NCBI RefSeq assembly: GCF_017352155.2
Contig: NZ_CP071462.1
Location: 2,170,001-2,234,000, forward strand
Length of the DNA: 64,000 nucleotides
Reading direction: 5' to 3'
From: Haloterrigena alkaliphila
GTDB lineage: Archaea > Halobacteriota > Halobacteria > Halobacteriales > Natrialbaceae
Both the position numbers and the translations under genes were made by a program. Numbering within the stretch: position 1 is the stretch's first letter; each line of letters starts with the position of its first letter. Under the pieces are notes generated by a model. That model searched no databases and was not told where the DNA came from. It saw nothing but the letters and a program-made list of their open reading frames with translations. This document shows, piece by piece, positions 43,538 through 51,793 of the stretch.

Positions 43538-43683
43538 GTAGATACGAATTCACCTGTCCCGAGTGCGGTCAGGCGATCGAGGTCAACGAGGAGATGCGCG
43601 AGGCCACGCTAGAACACGGCTGTCCGGTCTGTGGCGCCGACGTCACGACCGCGGCCTTCGCCGCCGAGCAACAGACGAACTGA
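43534..43683 (+). CDS. DUF7560-like zinc-ribbon protein (49 aa)
   Basis: MSRYEFTCPECGQAIEVNEE followed by a helix and HGCPVCGADVTTA. Two CPxCG knuckles form a rubredoxin-like zinc site. The start ATG overlaps the TGA of a possible 15-codon leader frame. It is one of six micro zinc proteins in the window. Role unknown. Confidence 0.82.
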   Translation: MSRYEFTCPECGQAIEVNEEMREATLEHGCPVCGADVTTAAFAAEQQTN

Positions 43684-43710
43684 GTTTCCGAGACCCGATG
43701 GCGTCCGACG

Positions 43711-44163
43711 CTACTCCTCGCGATCGACTTCGGTCCGCCGTCCGTTGAGCGAGTCCGGATCCAGCCGATAGAGTTCGATGTCGAGGTCCTCTTTTCCCTG
43801 CGCCCAGATCTCGAACAGCGGCCGCTTCGCCTGGCCGTACTGGGCGATCTGGTCCGGCGTCAGCTCCGCCGGCGGGATGTTCTCGAGGCTCCCCGTGGCG
43901 ATGACGCTCCGATAGCTCGAATCCTGCTCGTCGTAGACGACGAGGCGCGCCGCCGGTGACGACTCGAGGAATTCCCGCTTCTCGCTCTCCGGCGTCGATA
44001 CCAGCCGCATGTAGAACTCCCGCTCGTCCCGATCGTAGCCGTACGAGATCGGAATCGCGTAGGGATCGTCGGTCCGCGCGAGCGACAGGACGCCCGTCTC
44101 GTGCTCGCCGAGGAACTCGTCGATCTCCGCGTCGCCCATATCGGTCTCCTGATCGATAGCCAT
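43711..44163 (-). CDS. Pyridoxamine 5'-phosphate oxidase family flavoprotein
   Basis: Protein of 150 residues of the split-barrel FMN-binding fold. It has a helical N-terminus (DAEIDEFLGEHETGVLSLAR), PYAIPISYGYD, FYMRLVSTPESEK and ARLVVYDEQDSSYRSVIATG. Members bind FMN, F420 or heme. With F420 synthesis in the window, an F420 or FMN role is plausible but not shown. ATG at 44163 is preferred; a TATA-like TATAAAG on the minus strand (44199-44205) lies about 38 nt upstream. Confidence 0.85.
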   Translation of the reverse strand: MAIDQETDMGDAEIDEFLGEHETGVLSLARTDDPYAIPISYGYDRDEREFYMRLVSTPESEKREFLESSPAARLVVYDEQDSSYRSVIATGSLENIPPAELTPDQIAQYGQAKRPLFEIWAQGKEDLDIELYRLDPDSLNGRRTEVDREE

Positions 44164-44248
44164 CGTCTCAGTGCATTGAGCATGGGGGAACACGCTCTTT
44201 ATAGTTGCCATCGCCGCCGACGCTCCGTCTCGGACCGCCGTCGTCGGG

Positions 44249-44635
44249 TTAGCGCTTCGCTTCGCGCCCGCTGTCGTCGTTCGTCCCGATACAGACCGGC
44301 TCCCGGATCTCGAGGGCCGTCTCGAACTCGTCCTCGCGGTCGGTCCGCCGGCCGATCCGCAACAGTTGCTCCTCGTGGGCCCGCCGGATCGCCGACAGTT
44401 CCCGCTCGCTCGCCTCGAGAGCCTCGCCCAGCGCGTCCCAGTGGCCCCACTCGACCAGGAACGCCTCGCGCTGGTCGCCTGCATGAACGCGTTCGTACTC
44501 CTGCCGGTAGCGCTCGCGTTCGGGTGCAAGGTGGGCCTGCGCGCGCTCGACGAGTTCCGGCAGTCGCGTCGACGCGACGCTGGCCTTCGCGGCCGTGAGC
44601 AGGAGGATCTGCCCCTCGATCGGCTCGCCGGACAT
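44249..44635 (-). CDS. Conserved helical protein (128 aa), partner of the next gene
   Basis: Mostly helical, charged protein. It starts MSGEPIEGQILLLTAAKASV and has an RERYRQEYERVHAGDQREAF stretch, which suggests a coiled coil or long helix pair. It ends in a Cys-containing REPVCIG region. Its ATG overlaps the TGA of the upstream gene by one base, so the pair is translationally coupled. I recognise it only as a haloarchaea-conserved type. Confidence 0.7.
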   Translation of the reverse strand: MSGEPIEGQILLLTAAKASVASTRLPELVERAQAHLAPERERYRQEYERVHAGDQREAFLVEWGHWDALGEALEASERELSAIRRAHEEQLLRIGRRTDREDEFETALEIREPVCIGTNDDSGREAKR

Positions 44636-44895
44636 CAGCCACCCGCTCGCATCGCTTTCCGCGCGAAGTCGTCGACGAGCGACTCGAGAGTGGCCTCGTC
44701 GCCCTCGAAGACGACCGTCACCTCGGTCAGTTGGAGCGACGGGCCGATGCCGACTTTCTCCGCGGAGATCGTGGCGGTCCAGTCCTCGCCCGTAACGGTG
44801 TCCTCGTCGACGCGCTCGCCGCCGAGGTTCGTCAGGTAGCGGATCGCCAACCGTTCGGAGATGCCGCGAAAGGAGCGTTCGACGCGCGTTGCCAT
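44635..44895 (-). CDS. Small conserved alpha/beta protein (86 aa)
   Basis: Compact protein MATRVERSFRGISERLAIRY, LGGERVDEDTVTG, WTATISAEKVGIGP and TLESLVDDFARKAMRAGG. The pattern of two helices and three strands is conserved in haloarchaea, and it always seems to precede the helical partner at 44249-44635. It could be a nucleic-acid or RNA-associated protein; function unknown. ATG 44895 fits. Confidence 0.75.
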   Translation of the reverse strand: MATRVERSFRGISERLAIRYLTNLGGERVDEDTVTGEDWTATISAEKVGIGPSLQLTEVTVVFEGDEATLESLVDDFARKAMRAGG

Positions 44896-44966
44896 AGCCG
44901 TGCTTCGGGATCCCGACCGATAAATCCGATCGTGGCGGCACGACGGGCCTCGTGGTCGGGCTGGAG

Positions 44967-45281
44967 TCAGAGCAGCGCCCGGAGCGACACCACGCCGACG
45001 ACGCCGGTCAGCAGCGCCAGCAGGATGCTCTCGGTCCGCCACATCACCGCGACCACGAGCGCGGCCGCGCCCCACTCGGCGGGGCCGCCGGCCGCCAACT
45101 CCGGCCCGAGAACGGCGATCACGATCGCACCGGGCAGGACGTCCAGCCCCGCCTGCAGGCGCTCGCTCAGCTCGACGCGGCGCACGAGCCAGATGCCGCC
45201 GACCTTCGTGAGGACGGTGACGACGGTCATCGCGAGGATGACGCCGACCACGAGCGGATCCAGCGAGAGGACGTCAGCCAT
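44967..45281 (-). CDS. azlD: AzlD-type branched-chain amino acid export subunit
   Basis: Protein of 104 residues with four hydrophobic segments (VVGVILAMTVVTVLTKVGG, GLDVLPGAIVIAVLGPEL, WGAAALVVAVMWRTESILL, LLTGVVGVVSLRALL). The VLTKVGGIWLVRRVELSERL loop is the AzlD signature. It overlaps azlC by eight bases, so the two are made together and probably form the transporter. Confidence 0.88.
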   Translation of the reverse strand: MADVLSLDPLVVGVILAMTVVTVLTKVGGIWLVRRVELSERLQAGLDVLPGAIVIAVLGPELAAGGPAEWGAAALVVAVMWRTESILLALLTGVVGVVSLRALL

Positions 45282-46059
45282 CGCGTCTCACCACCTCGAG
45301 CGCGGCCGCGGCCAGCCCGCCGAGCAGGATGTACCACCGCCCCGGGAGGACGTTCGCGGTGACGACGCTCACGCCGAGCGCGACGAGCCACGGCGCCAGC
45401 GTCGACCGCCCCTCCCAGAGGTCGACGGCGAGCGCGACGAAGACGGCCGCGAGGACGAAGTCGAGGCCGTAGCGCCCGGGATCGCCGATCGTCTCGCCGG
45501 CGAACACGCCGAGGATCGTCGCGCCGACCCAGCACAGCCAGAGGGCGATCCCGCTCCCGAGCAGGAAGGCGCCGCGGCCGCTGCCGGACTGCAGGTCGCG
45601 CATCGTCAGCGCCCAGTTCTCGTCGGCCATCATCACGAGGCTGCCGTAGATCTGGGCCGGCGAGAGGCGACGAAACCACGGCTGCAGCGCCGCGCCCATC
45701 AGCGAGTACCGCAGGTTGACCGCGAACGTCGTGGCGACGATCGTCGCGACCGGGATCGGGTGCGCCCAGAGTTCGACGGCGATGATCTGGGAGGCGCCGG
45801 CCAGCACGGTCGCGCTCATCAGCGCCGCCTCCGCGACGCTCAGCCCGGCCTGACTGGCGAGGACGCCGAACGCGATCCCGTAGCCGCCGACCCCGATGGC
45901 GACCGGGATGCCGGTGAGAAAGCCGGCACGGACGCCCTCCCGATCGAACCTGACGGCGTCGGCGTCCGGCGCGTCGTCCCGCTCCGGTCCGCCACCGCCG
46001 CCGGTCGCTGCGCTCGAGTCCCGAGGTGCGACCGCGTCCGATTCGGAGTCCGTCGCCAT
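45274..46059 (-). CDS. azlC: AzlC-type branched-chain amino acid export permease
   Basis: Protein of 261 residues. A polar Gly/Asp-rich N-terminal tail of about 35 residues is followed by at least six membrane helices. Family blocks are GIPVAIGVGGYGIAFGVLAS, SATVLAGASQIIAVEL, TTFAVNLRYSLMGAAL and MMADENWALTM. The ATG at 46059 is chosen because the next in-frame start is inside the tail. Export of branched-chain amino acids is the known role of AzlCD. Confidence 0.9.
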   Translation of the reverse strand: MATDSESDAVAPRDSSAATGGGGGPERDDAPDADAVRFDREGVRAGFLTGIPVAIGVGGYGIAFGVLASQAGLSVAEAALMSATVLAGASQIIAVELWAHPIPVATIVATTFAVNLRYSLMGAALQPWFRRLSPAQIYGSLVMMADENWALTMRDLQSGSGRGAFLLGSGIALWLCWVGATILGVFAGETIGDPGRYGLDFVLAAVFVALAVDLWEGRSTLAPWLVALGVSVVTANVLPGRWYILLGGLAAAALEVVRRDG

Positions 46060-46169
46060 CGCGTCGTTCTATCTCACCCTCGGCGGGCCGCCGCGTAAAG
46101 CGTTCTCGGAATCGGCGAGGGATCCCGGGCGGGCGCCGTCGCTCTCGCACGCGACGAGCGGGCGGCGGA

Positions 46170-46370
46170 TCACCGCCCGTACAGCACGAACAGCGCTCCG
46201 ACGACCGCGACGACGAACCCGTACGGACCGCCCCTCGAGAGGCTAACTGCCGTCCCGATCAGCAACAGACCGAAGCCGGCGAGGAGACACCCCCACTGGA
46301 ACCGCGTGCGCTCGTCCCGCCTGTCGAACGCGGTCTCGAAGATCGCGTCGACGAGTAACTCGAGTGCCAT
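46170..46370 (-). CDS. Small membrane protein (66 aa)
   Basis: MALELLVDAIFETAFDRRDE followed by two hydrophobic helices (WGCLLAGFGLLLIGTAVSLS and GFVVAVVGALFVLYGR). ATG at 46370. It has good haloarchaeal codon choice and a TATA-like GCTTACA on the minus strand upstream (around 46390). No family known to me. Confidence 0.6.
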   Translation of the reverse strand: MALELLVDAIFETAFDRRDERTRFQWGCLLAGFGLLLIGTAVSLSRGGPYGFVVAVVGALFVLYGR

Positions 46371-46435
46371 GTCTCCGAGATTGTAAGCCACATTGATAAT
46401 AGTTTGCGAGAGACAGGCCAGGGTCGGCGACGGCG

Positions 46436-46726
46436 TCAGCCGCCGGCGACCGGCGGAAACACCGACAGTCGGTCCCCGTCCTCGAGGGCCGTCTCGGGAC
46501 CCGCCATGTGGGTCACGTCGCGCCCGTTCTTCAGGACGCTCAACTGCCCCCTGATCGCTCGCGCCGATCCGCCGTCCTCGAGCAACTGCCCCTCGAGGTC
46601 CGCGTACTCGCTCTCGAGGGCGGCCAGCACGTCGCCGACGGTGGCGTCGTCGTCGAACGTCTCCGTCCGTTCCTTCTCGCCGACGGCCTCTCGGAAGGTC
46701 GCGAAAAACCGTAACTCGAGTTCCAT
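46436..46726 (-). CDS. Ubiquitin-like small modifier protein (SAMP/MoaD-like)
   Basis: Protein of 96 residues with the beta-grasp fold (ELRFFATFREAVGEKERTE, ATVGDVLAALESEYADL, SVLKNGRDV, DGDRLSVFPPVAGG) and the essential C-terminal Gly-Gly. Such proteins are conjugated to lysines (sampylation) and/or provide sulfur for tRNA thiolation and molybdopterin. ATG at 46726 (MELELRFFATFREAV) fits a TATA-like CTTATG on the minus strand, 27 nt upstream, so it is leaderless. Whether it is SAMP1 or SAMP3 cannot be decided. Confidence 0.88.
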   Translation of the reverse strand: MELELRFFATFREAVGEKERTETFDDDATVGDVLAALESEYADLEGQLLEDGGSARAIRGQLSVLKNGRDVTHMAGPETALEDGDRLSVFPPVAGG

Positions 46727-46810
46727 ATCGACCGATGGTCGCGGAATCGCATAAGTTCGGGTGGCCGAACGCGCAGGTCGCCGCTCGCCCGCCACTCGCC
46801 CGGCGGCCGG

Positions 46811-47161
46811 TCAGTCGGCCGAAGCCGCCGGCGACGAGGTGTAGCTGACGGCGTCGAAGTCGGCGTCGGCGAGCGCCTCGTCGATCGCATCGGCACCGAG
46901 CTCCGTCGCCGCGTCCGCGTCGTCGGCCTCGACGACGACGGTCACGGAGAACTCGAGGGTGATCGTGTACGGATCGAAGGGTCCGGCCGGGTGTTCGTAC
47001 ACGTCGGCGTCCTCGATCTCCCAGTCGGCGATGACCCCGTCGGCCGCCAGGGTCTCGAGGGTCTCGGCGAGCTGGTCGGTCGCGTCGTCGCAGGCGGTCG
47101 TGTCGCTTCCCCCGTGAAGGGTGACGCGGGTCGTCCCGGCCCGCGAAACTGCAAACTCCAT
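46811..47161 (-). CDS. Conserved haloarchaeal hypothetical protein (116 aa)
   Basis: Acidic protein with a start MEFAVSRAGTTRVTLHGGSD and two tandem beta-alpha parts, LAADGVIADWEIEDADVYEH and TITLEFSVTVVVEADDADAA. The strands ending FDAVSYTSS suggest a small alpha/beta fold. The longer in-frame start at 47209 is not preferred. Function unknown. Confidence 0.6.
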   Translation of the reverse strand: MEFAVSRAGTTRVTLHGGSDTTACDDATDQLAETLETLAADGVIADWEIEDADVYEHPAGPFDPYTITLEFSVTVVVEADDADAATELGADAIDEALADADFDAVSYTSSPAASAD

Positions 47162-47337
47162 ACCGTTCCCTATCGACCGCGGGAAGTTGAACCCTCGGTC
47201 TGTATTCACACGTCGCGGCCACCCGTCTTTCGGCCGCCGCCGGCATCGGGGCTACCCGTCGAGAATCGCGTCGTACAGCCCCGCTAACTGCTCGAGCGAC
47301 GAGTTCGGTTCTCGATCCACCGCCTCGGTGTCGCCTC

Positions 47338-47420
47338 ATACGGACTGCTGTCGGTCATTTCCGGAGCAACCACGAACCGTCCCCGCGGTTGCTCCGGTAA
47401 ATCGTTACAGCAGACCGTAT
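47338..47420. repeat. Nested inverted-repeat element (two-stem hairpin)
   Basis: The outer stem ATACGGACTGCTGT (47338-47351) pairs with ACAGCAGACCGTAT (47407-47420), 13 of 14 positions. The inner stem is CCGGAGCAACC (47361-47371) with GGTTGCTCCGG (47387-47397), a perfect 11 bp. The right edge touches the stop codon of the gene at 47420-47938. It could act as a terminator or be a small mobile element. Confidence 0.75.
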
Positions 47421-47938
47421 CAGTCGCCGCCCGCGATGGAATCGGTAGTTCCGGCCCGTCGGGGATCGATCCGGTAGGTCACGTCGTGATCCGAGAGCAG
47501 CGAGCGCATTCGCTCGACGCCCGCCTCGGTGTCCCATCCCGCGCCCGTGTAGTGTTTGTACGAGTGACGCAGCCACGAGTACTCGCGGTGTGCGAACACC
47601 TCGACGGCGTCGGCATCCGTCCGAAACAGCGAGACGTGCAGTTGCCAGGACGCCAGCGCCGACTGGCGCCGAACCCAGCTACCGGCCGACAGCCGGCCGT
47701 CGCGGTGGACTTTCAGGGCGGCGATCGGTTCCGGTTCGAACGACATTTCCTGGAGGTCCGACCGGAACTCGCCGAGTCCGTACGGAATCGTCCCCACGTA
47801 CTCGTCGGGGTGCTGGAGACACTGTGCGAACCCGCCGAGGGGTTCCTTGATGCGGTGGAGGGTCGGAAAGACGCGACGTCTCACGCGCGTCGTCAGGTCG
47901 ATCGCGTCGGCGGCGTCGCGGTCGTCGGTCGAGGCCAC
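47420..47938 (-). CDS. Conserved haloarchaeal hypothetical protein (172 aa)
   Basis: Protein starting MASTDDRDAADAIDLTTRVR. It has conserved-looking blocks VFPTLHRIKEPLGGFAQCLQ, DEYVGTIPYGLGEFRSDL, WVRRQSALASWQLHVSLF and SWLRHSYKHYTGAGWDTEAG. Trp, His and Tyr are rich in the last block, as in binding proteins. No membrane segment. Family not recognised by name; function unknown. Confidence 0.68.
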   Translation of the reverse strand: MASTDDRDAADAIDLTTRVRRRVFPTLHRIKEPLGGFAQCLQHPDEYVGTIPYGLGEFRSDLQEMSFEPEPIAALKVHRDGRLSAGSWVRRQSALASWQLHVSLFRTDADAVEVFAHREYSWLRHSYKHYTGAGWDTEAGVERMRSLLSDHDVTYRIDPRRAGTTDSIAGGD

Positions 47939-48109
47939 GGTGGGTCACTAGTCACGGGCGAGCGCAAAATCGTTGTTGCTGTCGGCGATCCGGCCCGCAG
48001 CGGCCGTCGATCCCCCCGATCCTCGTCCCGGACGGCTATATAGCGCTCCGGAACGCCGCGCTCGAGGGGGTCGAGTATCGGTGCCGACGCCGGTGGCGGC
48101 CGGCGTCCG

Positions 48110-48496
48110 CTACAGGTCCTGCAATCGAATGCCGTCCTCGACCAGCCGAGCGTTCCGCTCCCGCTCGAGGTGGTCGGCGAGCTCCTCGTGGTCGTAGCAC
48201 TGGGCGATCACGTCGTCGTACAGCGTCCGCCACGCGATCGCGTAGATCGGCGACTGGCCCCACGCGCGTAACTCCGGCACGAGGTCGTCGTACGTCTCGC
48301 GGCGGTCCTCGAACCGCTCGATCGCCTCGAGGACGCGACTCGCGGCCTCGCGGTCGTCCTCTGCCGCTTCGATCGCGCGGTTCAATCGCTGCTCCCAGCC
48401 GGCGACGGCCTCCTTCATGTCCGCCGCGGCGGTCGCGTCGTCGTCGGGCAGTCGCTCGAGCACCGGTTTCGGCACGCCGAGTGCGAGTTCGTCCAT
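48110..48496 (-). CDS. Conserved helical hypothetical protein (128 aa)
   Basis: Nearly all-helical acidic protein MDELALGVPKPVLERLPDDD. Long helices (DMKEAVAGWEQRLNRAIEAA, EREA-type repeats) suggest a coiled-coil or four-helix bundle. It ends NARLVEDGIRLQDL. It is read in the same direction as the GNAT gene, 31 nt after its stop, so it may be its operon partner. Function unknown. Confidence 0.65.
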   Translation of the reverse strand: MDELALGVPKPVLERLPDDDATAAADMKEAVAGWEQRLNRAIEAAEDDREAASRVLEAIERFEDRRETYDDLVPELRAWGQSPIYAIAWRTLYDDVIAQCYDHEELADHLERERNARLVEDGIRLQDL

Positions 48497-48527
48497 ACCG
48501 CGACTATGGGACGGTACCGGGAAGAAA

Positions 48528-49367
48528 CTACGGCCACGTGGCCAGCATCACTTCGTCGACGTACTCCCCGTCGATGCAGTACTGGCCCTCGTGGACGCCC
48601 TCGCGCTGCCAGCCGTTCTCCTCGAGAAACTCGATGGCTTTCTCGTTGGTCGCGGGCAGGTTCTGGTAGACTTTTTCGTAGCCGGCGTCGGTCGCCCACT
48701 CGAGGCCGTACTCGAGGAGGCTCGAACCGATCCCGTTGCGCCGGAACTCGGGGTCGACACCGGCGGTGAGTTCGACGGTGTGGCGCAGCGCGGGGAGTTC
48801 GGGCGCGTCGACGTGGACCCAGCCGACGACCCGAGACGCTCCCCCGTCGGCCGTCTCCCCGTCGCTCTCGGGGTCGAACACCGCGGTGAAGAAGACCCGC
48901 GATACCTCCCCGTTGGCCCGCACCAGTGCCGAGTCGCGGTCGAGTCGCGTCGCGACGTCGTCGGCGACGATGTAGGTACTCCCGTCGGCGACCTCGCGCA
49001 TGGTCTCGACGACGCCGTCGCGGTCCTCCTCTCGAGCCGGTCGGATCGTGACCGTGCCGTCCGAGTGGTCCAGTTCCGTCGCGGTTCCCGAGAGGGCGAC
49101 GCGAACTTTCCCGTCGCTCTCGGTGAGGTAGCCGCGCTCCTTCAGGTCCTCGAGGCAGGACTCGAGGTCGCCCGCGGGCGGACAGACCGACTCGGTGTAC
49201 TCGCCGGACCGCGCGGGCTTCGACTGGGGTCGCTCCGCGTCGATTCGGATCGACCCCGCCAGTTCGGCGGGGGCGACCGCTCCGTTCCGTTCGACGTACT
49301 CGTAGATGGTCCGTTGCAGGTCGTCCTCGAACTCGTCGGCCGGCGAGATACCGGGCTGAACGCTCAT
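48528..49367 (-). CDS. GNAT-family N-acetyltransferase with N-terminal winged-helix-like part
   Basis: Protein of 279 residues. The first 95 residues look like a small helical/winged segment (FEDDLQRTIYEYVERNGAVA, LESCLEDLKERGYL). The GNAT fold is at about 105-279: VTIRPAREEDRDGVVETMRE, then the acetyl-CoA motif A region ELTAGVDPEFRRNGIGSSLL and YEKVYQNLPATNEKAIEFLE. Substrate not known. ATG at 49367 follows a minus-strand TATA-like ATTATTAT by about 27 nt. Confidence 0.83.
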   Translation of the reverse strand: MSVQPGISPADEFEDDLQRTIYEYVERNGAVAPAELAGSIRIDAERPQSKPARSGEYTESVCPPAGDLESCLEDLKERGYLTESDGKVRVALSGTATELDHSDGTVTIRPAREEDRDGVVETMREVADGSTYIVADDVATRLDRDSALVRANGEVSRVFFTAVFDPESDGETADGGASRVVGWVHVDAPELPALRHTVELTAGVDPEFRRNGIGSSLLEYGLEWATDAGYEKVYQNLPATNEKAIEFLEENGWQREGVHEGQYCIDGEYVDEVMLATWP

Positions 49368-50580
49368 ACCGCGAGGAGGGGCAACTGGCGACATTATTAT
49401 GGACGCCGTATCGCCGCGCAATGGGGGATAACGCCGAGCGCAATCTGCCGTTCCCCGGGCCCGCGGACCCTTGTCGGTTCCCTAATCGCCCGTTGAAGTC
49501 GGTCTCCATGCGGGCCGATCCCACCGGTATCCCGCCGTTCTCGGTCGCTTTGAGATCCTCTTCTCCTCGGCCGTTCGAACTCGATTTGATATCGCCCTAT
49601 GAAGTTTATCGATATCCTTGGGCACCGGACGAATCACACATCGAATCGGCGGAAGGGGCCGTCAAAGCGGGTGTGAACGGCTTTCGAGGCCCAATTCGAT
49701 ATGCCGCCGTGAGAACCGCGTTCGGACCGCGATCGGGGACGCGCTACGGACGACGCTCGCTACGGGGGCGCTCCGCGACTCGTGATTTCGGACGTAGTCT
49801 CTCAATTCGTCGCGGTCGAGTTTCTCGATCGCCATCGAATGTGCCACTGGGAAGCGGTCCGATCGGCGTCCGGTCAGCGTTCGATGGCGTCCACCCCTCG
49901 ATTCGGATGATCGTTCGGCTGCCTCGAGCCTGGGGATTCGAGGGCGGAACTGGGGGTTGCTCGCTCGCTCTTTTCGGCCGGTTCACACGGATCAGTCCCG
50001 GCTACGACGATCGGTCGGTATCGATAGCGCACGGCCGGGTGAGACGGATCGGTGTCTGTCCGGCTGCAGCCGACGAACTGGACGGTCTCCCGGGCGTGTG
50101 GGAGCGCTCGAGTCGGTATCGACCCATCGCCCCACCCTCCGGCCCTGGTTCACCGTCCTCGAGTCGGTCGACGAGTGCCGTCGGCCCCCACGGAGGTCAC
50201 TACTCGAGCGGCTGTCCCGCAATTCGAATTCGAAGCGGGGCGTCCTGACGCGCGTGTGAGAAAACCAGAGCAGAGGGCGTCTCGAACGTGAGCGATGTGC
50301 GACCGCTGATCGCCGATTGCACTGCGACGATCCGTCACGAACCGCTGTGCGTGTCGCTCGGTCATTGGTCCGAACGTCGCGTTCGAGTTCCGGCGCACAC
50401 GGAACTGCCGTCCGGATCTGGCCGCCTTCTCGGCCTCTCGTGTTCGCGATCGCTACTGATTCGAGCCAGTACGGACCGAGACGGCCGGCTTCGGGGCTGT
50501 GCGACAGTTCCTCGATTCGATCGGAATCGGCCCGAACCGCTCTGCATAAACTACATAGAGCGATACGAAACAGTCGGATC
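49368..50580. other. 1.2-kb region without a convincing gene upstream of the Cdc6-like gene
   Basis: Long open frames occur (for example on the plus strand 49421-50248), but their amino-acid mix (Ser/Arg/Pro) and codon pattern look like shadow frames. A minus-strand frame at 49662-49847 starts well (MAIEKLDRDELRDYV) but loses protein character after about 25 codons; it could be a gene remnant. I do not see the repeated origin boxes expected of a haloarchaeal replication origin. Confidence 0.5.
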
Positions 50581-50582
50581 CG

Positions 50583-50599
50583 TTTCGGAAGTTTCGGAA
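50583..50599 (+). promoter_or_regulatory. Tandem TTTCGGAA boxes before the Cdc6-like gene
   Basis: TTTCGGAA at 50583-50590 and again at 50592-50599, spaced one base apart. They lie immediately upstream of the TATA element. The same octamer recurs at the promoter of the RecA-like gene (51794, 51870). Confidence 0.55.
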
Positions 50600-50610
50600 G
50601 CGGGACGCCA

Positions 50611-50618
50611 TCGTTTAC
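50611..50618 (+). promoter_or_regulatory. TATA box of the Cdc6-like gene
   Basis: TCGTTTAC, centred about 29 nt before the GTG at 50645; it supports that start and a leaderless mRNA. Confidence 0.5.
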
Positions 50619-50644
50619 AACGGACGCCGTCCAACGGAACCGGT

Positions 50645-51664
50645 GTGATCGTCGACGGCCGCGTCCTGCGCGAGGATTTCGTGCCCAGCGAGGTGGTTCA
50701 CCGCCACGACGAGGTGAACCTCCTCTCGGAGTCCCTGGAGCCGCTGCTGTACGATCGGCGGCCCGATCCCGCGTTCCTGTTCGGCCCGACCGGCGTCGGC
50801 AAGACCTGCATCGCCCGCTACACGCTCGAGCAGTTGCGCGAACAGGAACCGACCGTCGACGTCGCCTACGTCAACTGCTGGCAGGAGTACACCCGGTTTC
50901 GCGTACTCTACAGCATCCTCGAGGCGGTCGGACGAACCGTCGACATTCACCGCTCGACGCCGAAGGACGAACTGTTCGATCGACTCCGCCGGACGGACGA
51001 CCAGCCCGTGGTCGCGATTCTGGACGAGGTCGACCAGTTAGAGGAGACGGCCGCGCTGTACGACCTCCACCGGCTGGGCCACGTCTCGCTCGTGTTGATC
51101 GCCAACCGCGAGGAGGAGCTGTTCGCGAGCTTCGACGACCGGGTCCGCTCGCGGCTGCGGGCGGGGACCCGGGTCCGATTCGACCGCTACGGAACCGACG
51201 AACTCGCCGCCATTCTCGCCGAGCGGGCCGACAAGGCCCTCGAGCCCGGGGCCGTTAGCGACGGCCAGTTGCGGACCGTCGCCGACGCCGCGTCAGGGGA
51301 CGCCCGCGTGGGGCTCGGCATCCTTCGATCGGCCGCCCGCCGAGCGGGCCGGCAGGGACTCGAGGCAGTGACCGACGACGTCCTCGAGGCGGCGATTCCT
51401 GACGCCCGGACGGCGATCCGGCGCAAGACCGTCGAGGGGCTGATCGAACACCAGCGGGTACTGTACGACGTCATCGCCGAGGCCGGCGAGATCGAACCCG
51501 GCGACCTCTACGACGAGTACGAGCGCCGGGTGGACGACCCCAAGACCAACCGGACGCTGCGCAACTATCTGACGAAGATGGTCCACTACGACCTGATCGA
51601 AGCCGTCGGCGAGCGCCGCGGACGGACGTACCGCCTCGTCGGCGAGGCGGTCGACCGCGAGTAG
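50645..51664 (+). CDS. Cdc6/Orc1-family AAA+ ATPase (Orc1-like paralogue)
   Basis: Protein of 339 residues starting with GTG at 50645 (VIVDGRVLREDFVPSEVVHR). Walker A is GPTGVGKTCIARY (about residue 47-59), Walker B is VVAILDEVDQL. Sensor 1 is SLVLIANREEEL, and a sensor-2 region and winged helix form the C-terminus (RTLRNYLTKMVHYDLIE). It is shorter than initiators of about 400-450 residues. It precedes a RecA-like/PolB2 operon. In Sulfolobus an Orc1/Cdc6 paralogue acts as a DNA-damage transcription regulator, so a regulatory role is as likely as origin binding; this is inference. Confidence 0.9.
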   Translation: MIVDGRVLREDFVPSEVVHRHDEVNLLSESLEPLLYDRRPDPAFLFGPTGVGKTCIARYTLEQLREQEPTVDVAYVNCWQEYTRFRVLYSILEAVGRTVDIHRSTPKDELFDRLRRTDDQPVVAILDEVDQLEETAALYDLHRLGHVSLVLIANREEELFASFDDRVRSRLRAGTRVRFDRYGTDELAAILAERADKALEPGAVSDGQLRTVADAASGDARVGLGILRSAARRAGRQGLEAVTDDVLEAAIPDARTAIRRKTVEGLIEHQRVLYDVIAEAGEIEPGDLYDEYERRVDDPKTNRTLRNYLTKMVHYDLIEAVGERRGRTYRLVGEAVDRE

Positions 51665-51793
51665 GTGGTTGGGTGGCCCGCGGAGCGCAATGTGGTGGTG
51701 AGTAGGTGGTGGAGTGACCCCGCGGGCACTCGTATCGCCGTCGTCGGAAGTAAATAGTATATTGGCAAATCCGTCAAACTATCCGCCGGCCGG
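51665..51793. other. Spacer with direct repeat between the Cdc6-like and RecA-like genes
   Basis: GTAGGTGGTTGGGTGGCCCG at 51664-51683 is loosely repeated as GTAGGTGGTGGAGTGACCCC at 51702-51721. Then follows an AT-rich stretch (AGTAAATAGTATATTGG at 51750-51766) that could be an extra promoter. Confidence 0.5.

Noticed and set aside
49421-50248. 275-codon plus-strand frame in the gene-free region
   Set aside because: Composition is Ser/Arg/Pro-rich without secondary-structure pattern, no promoter fits its start, and competing frames are equally long.
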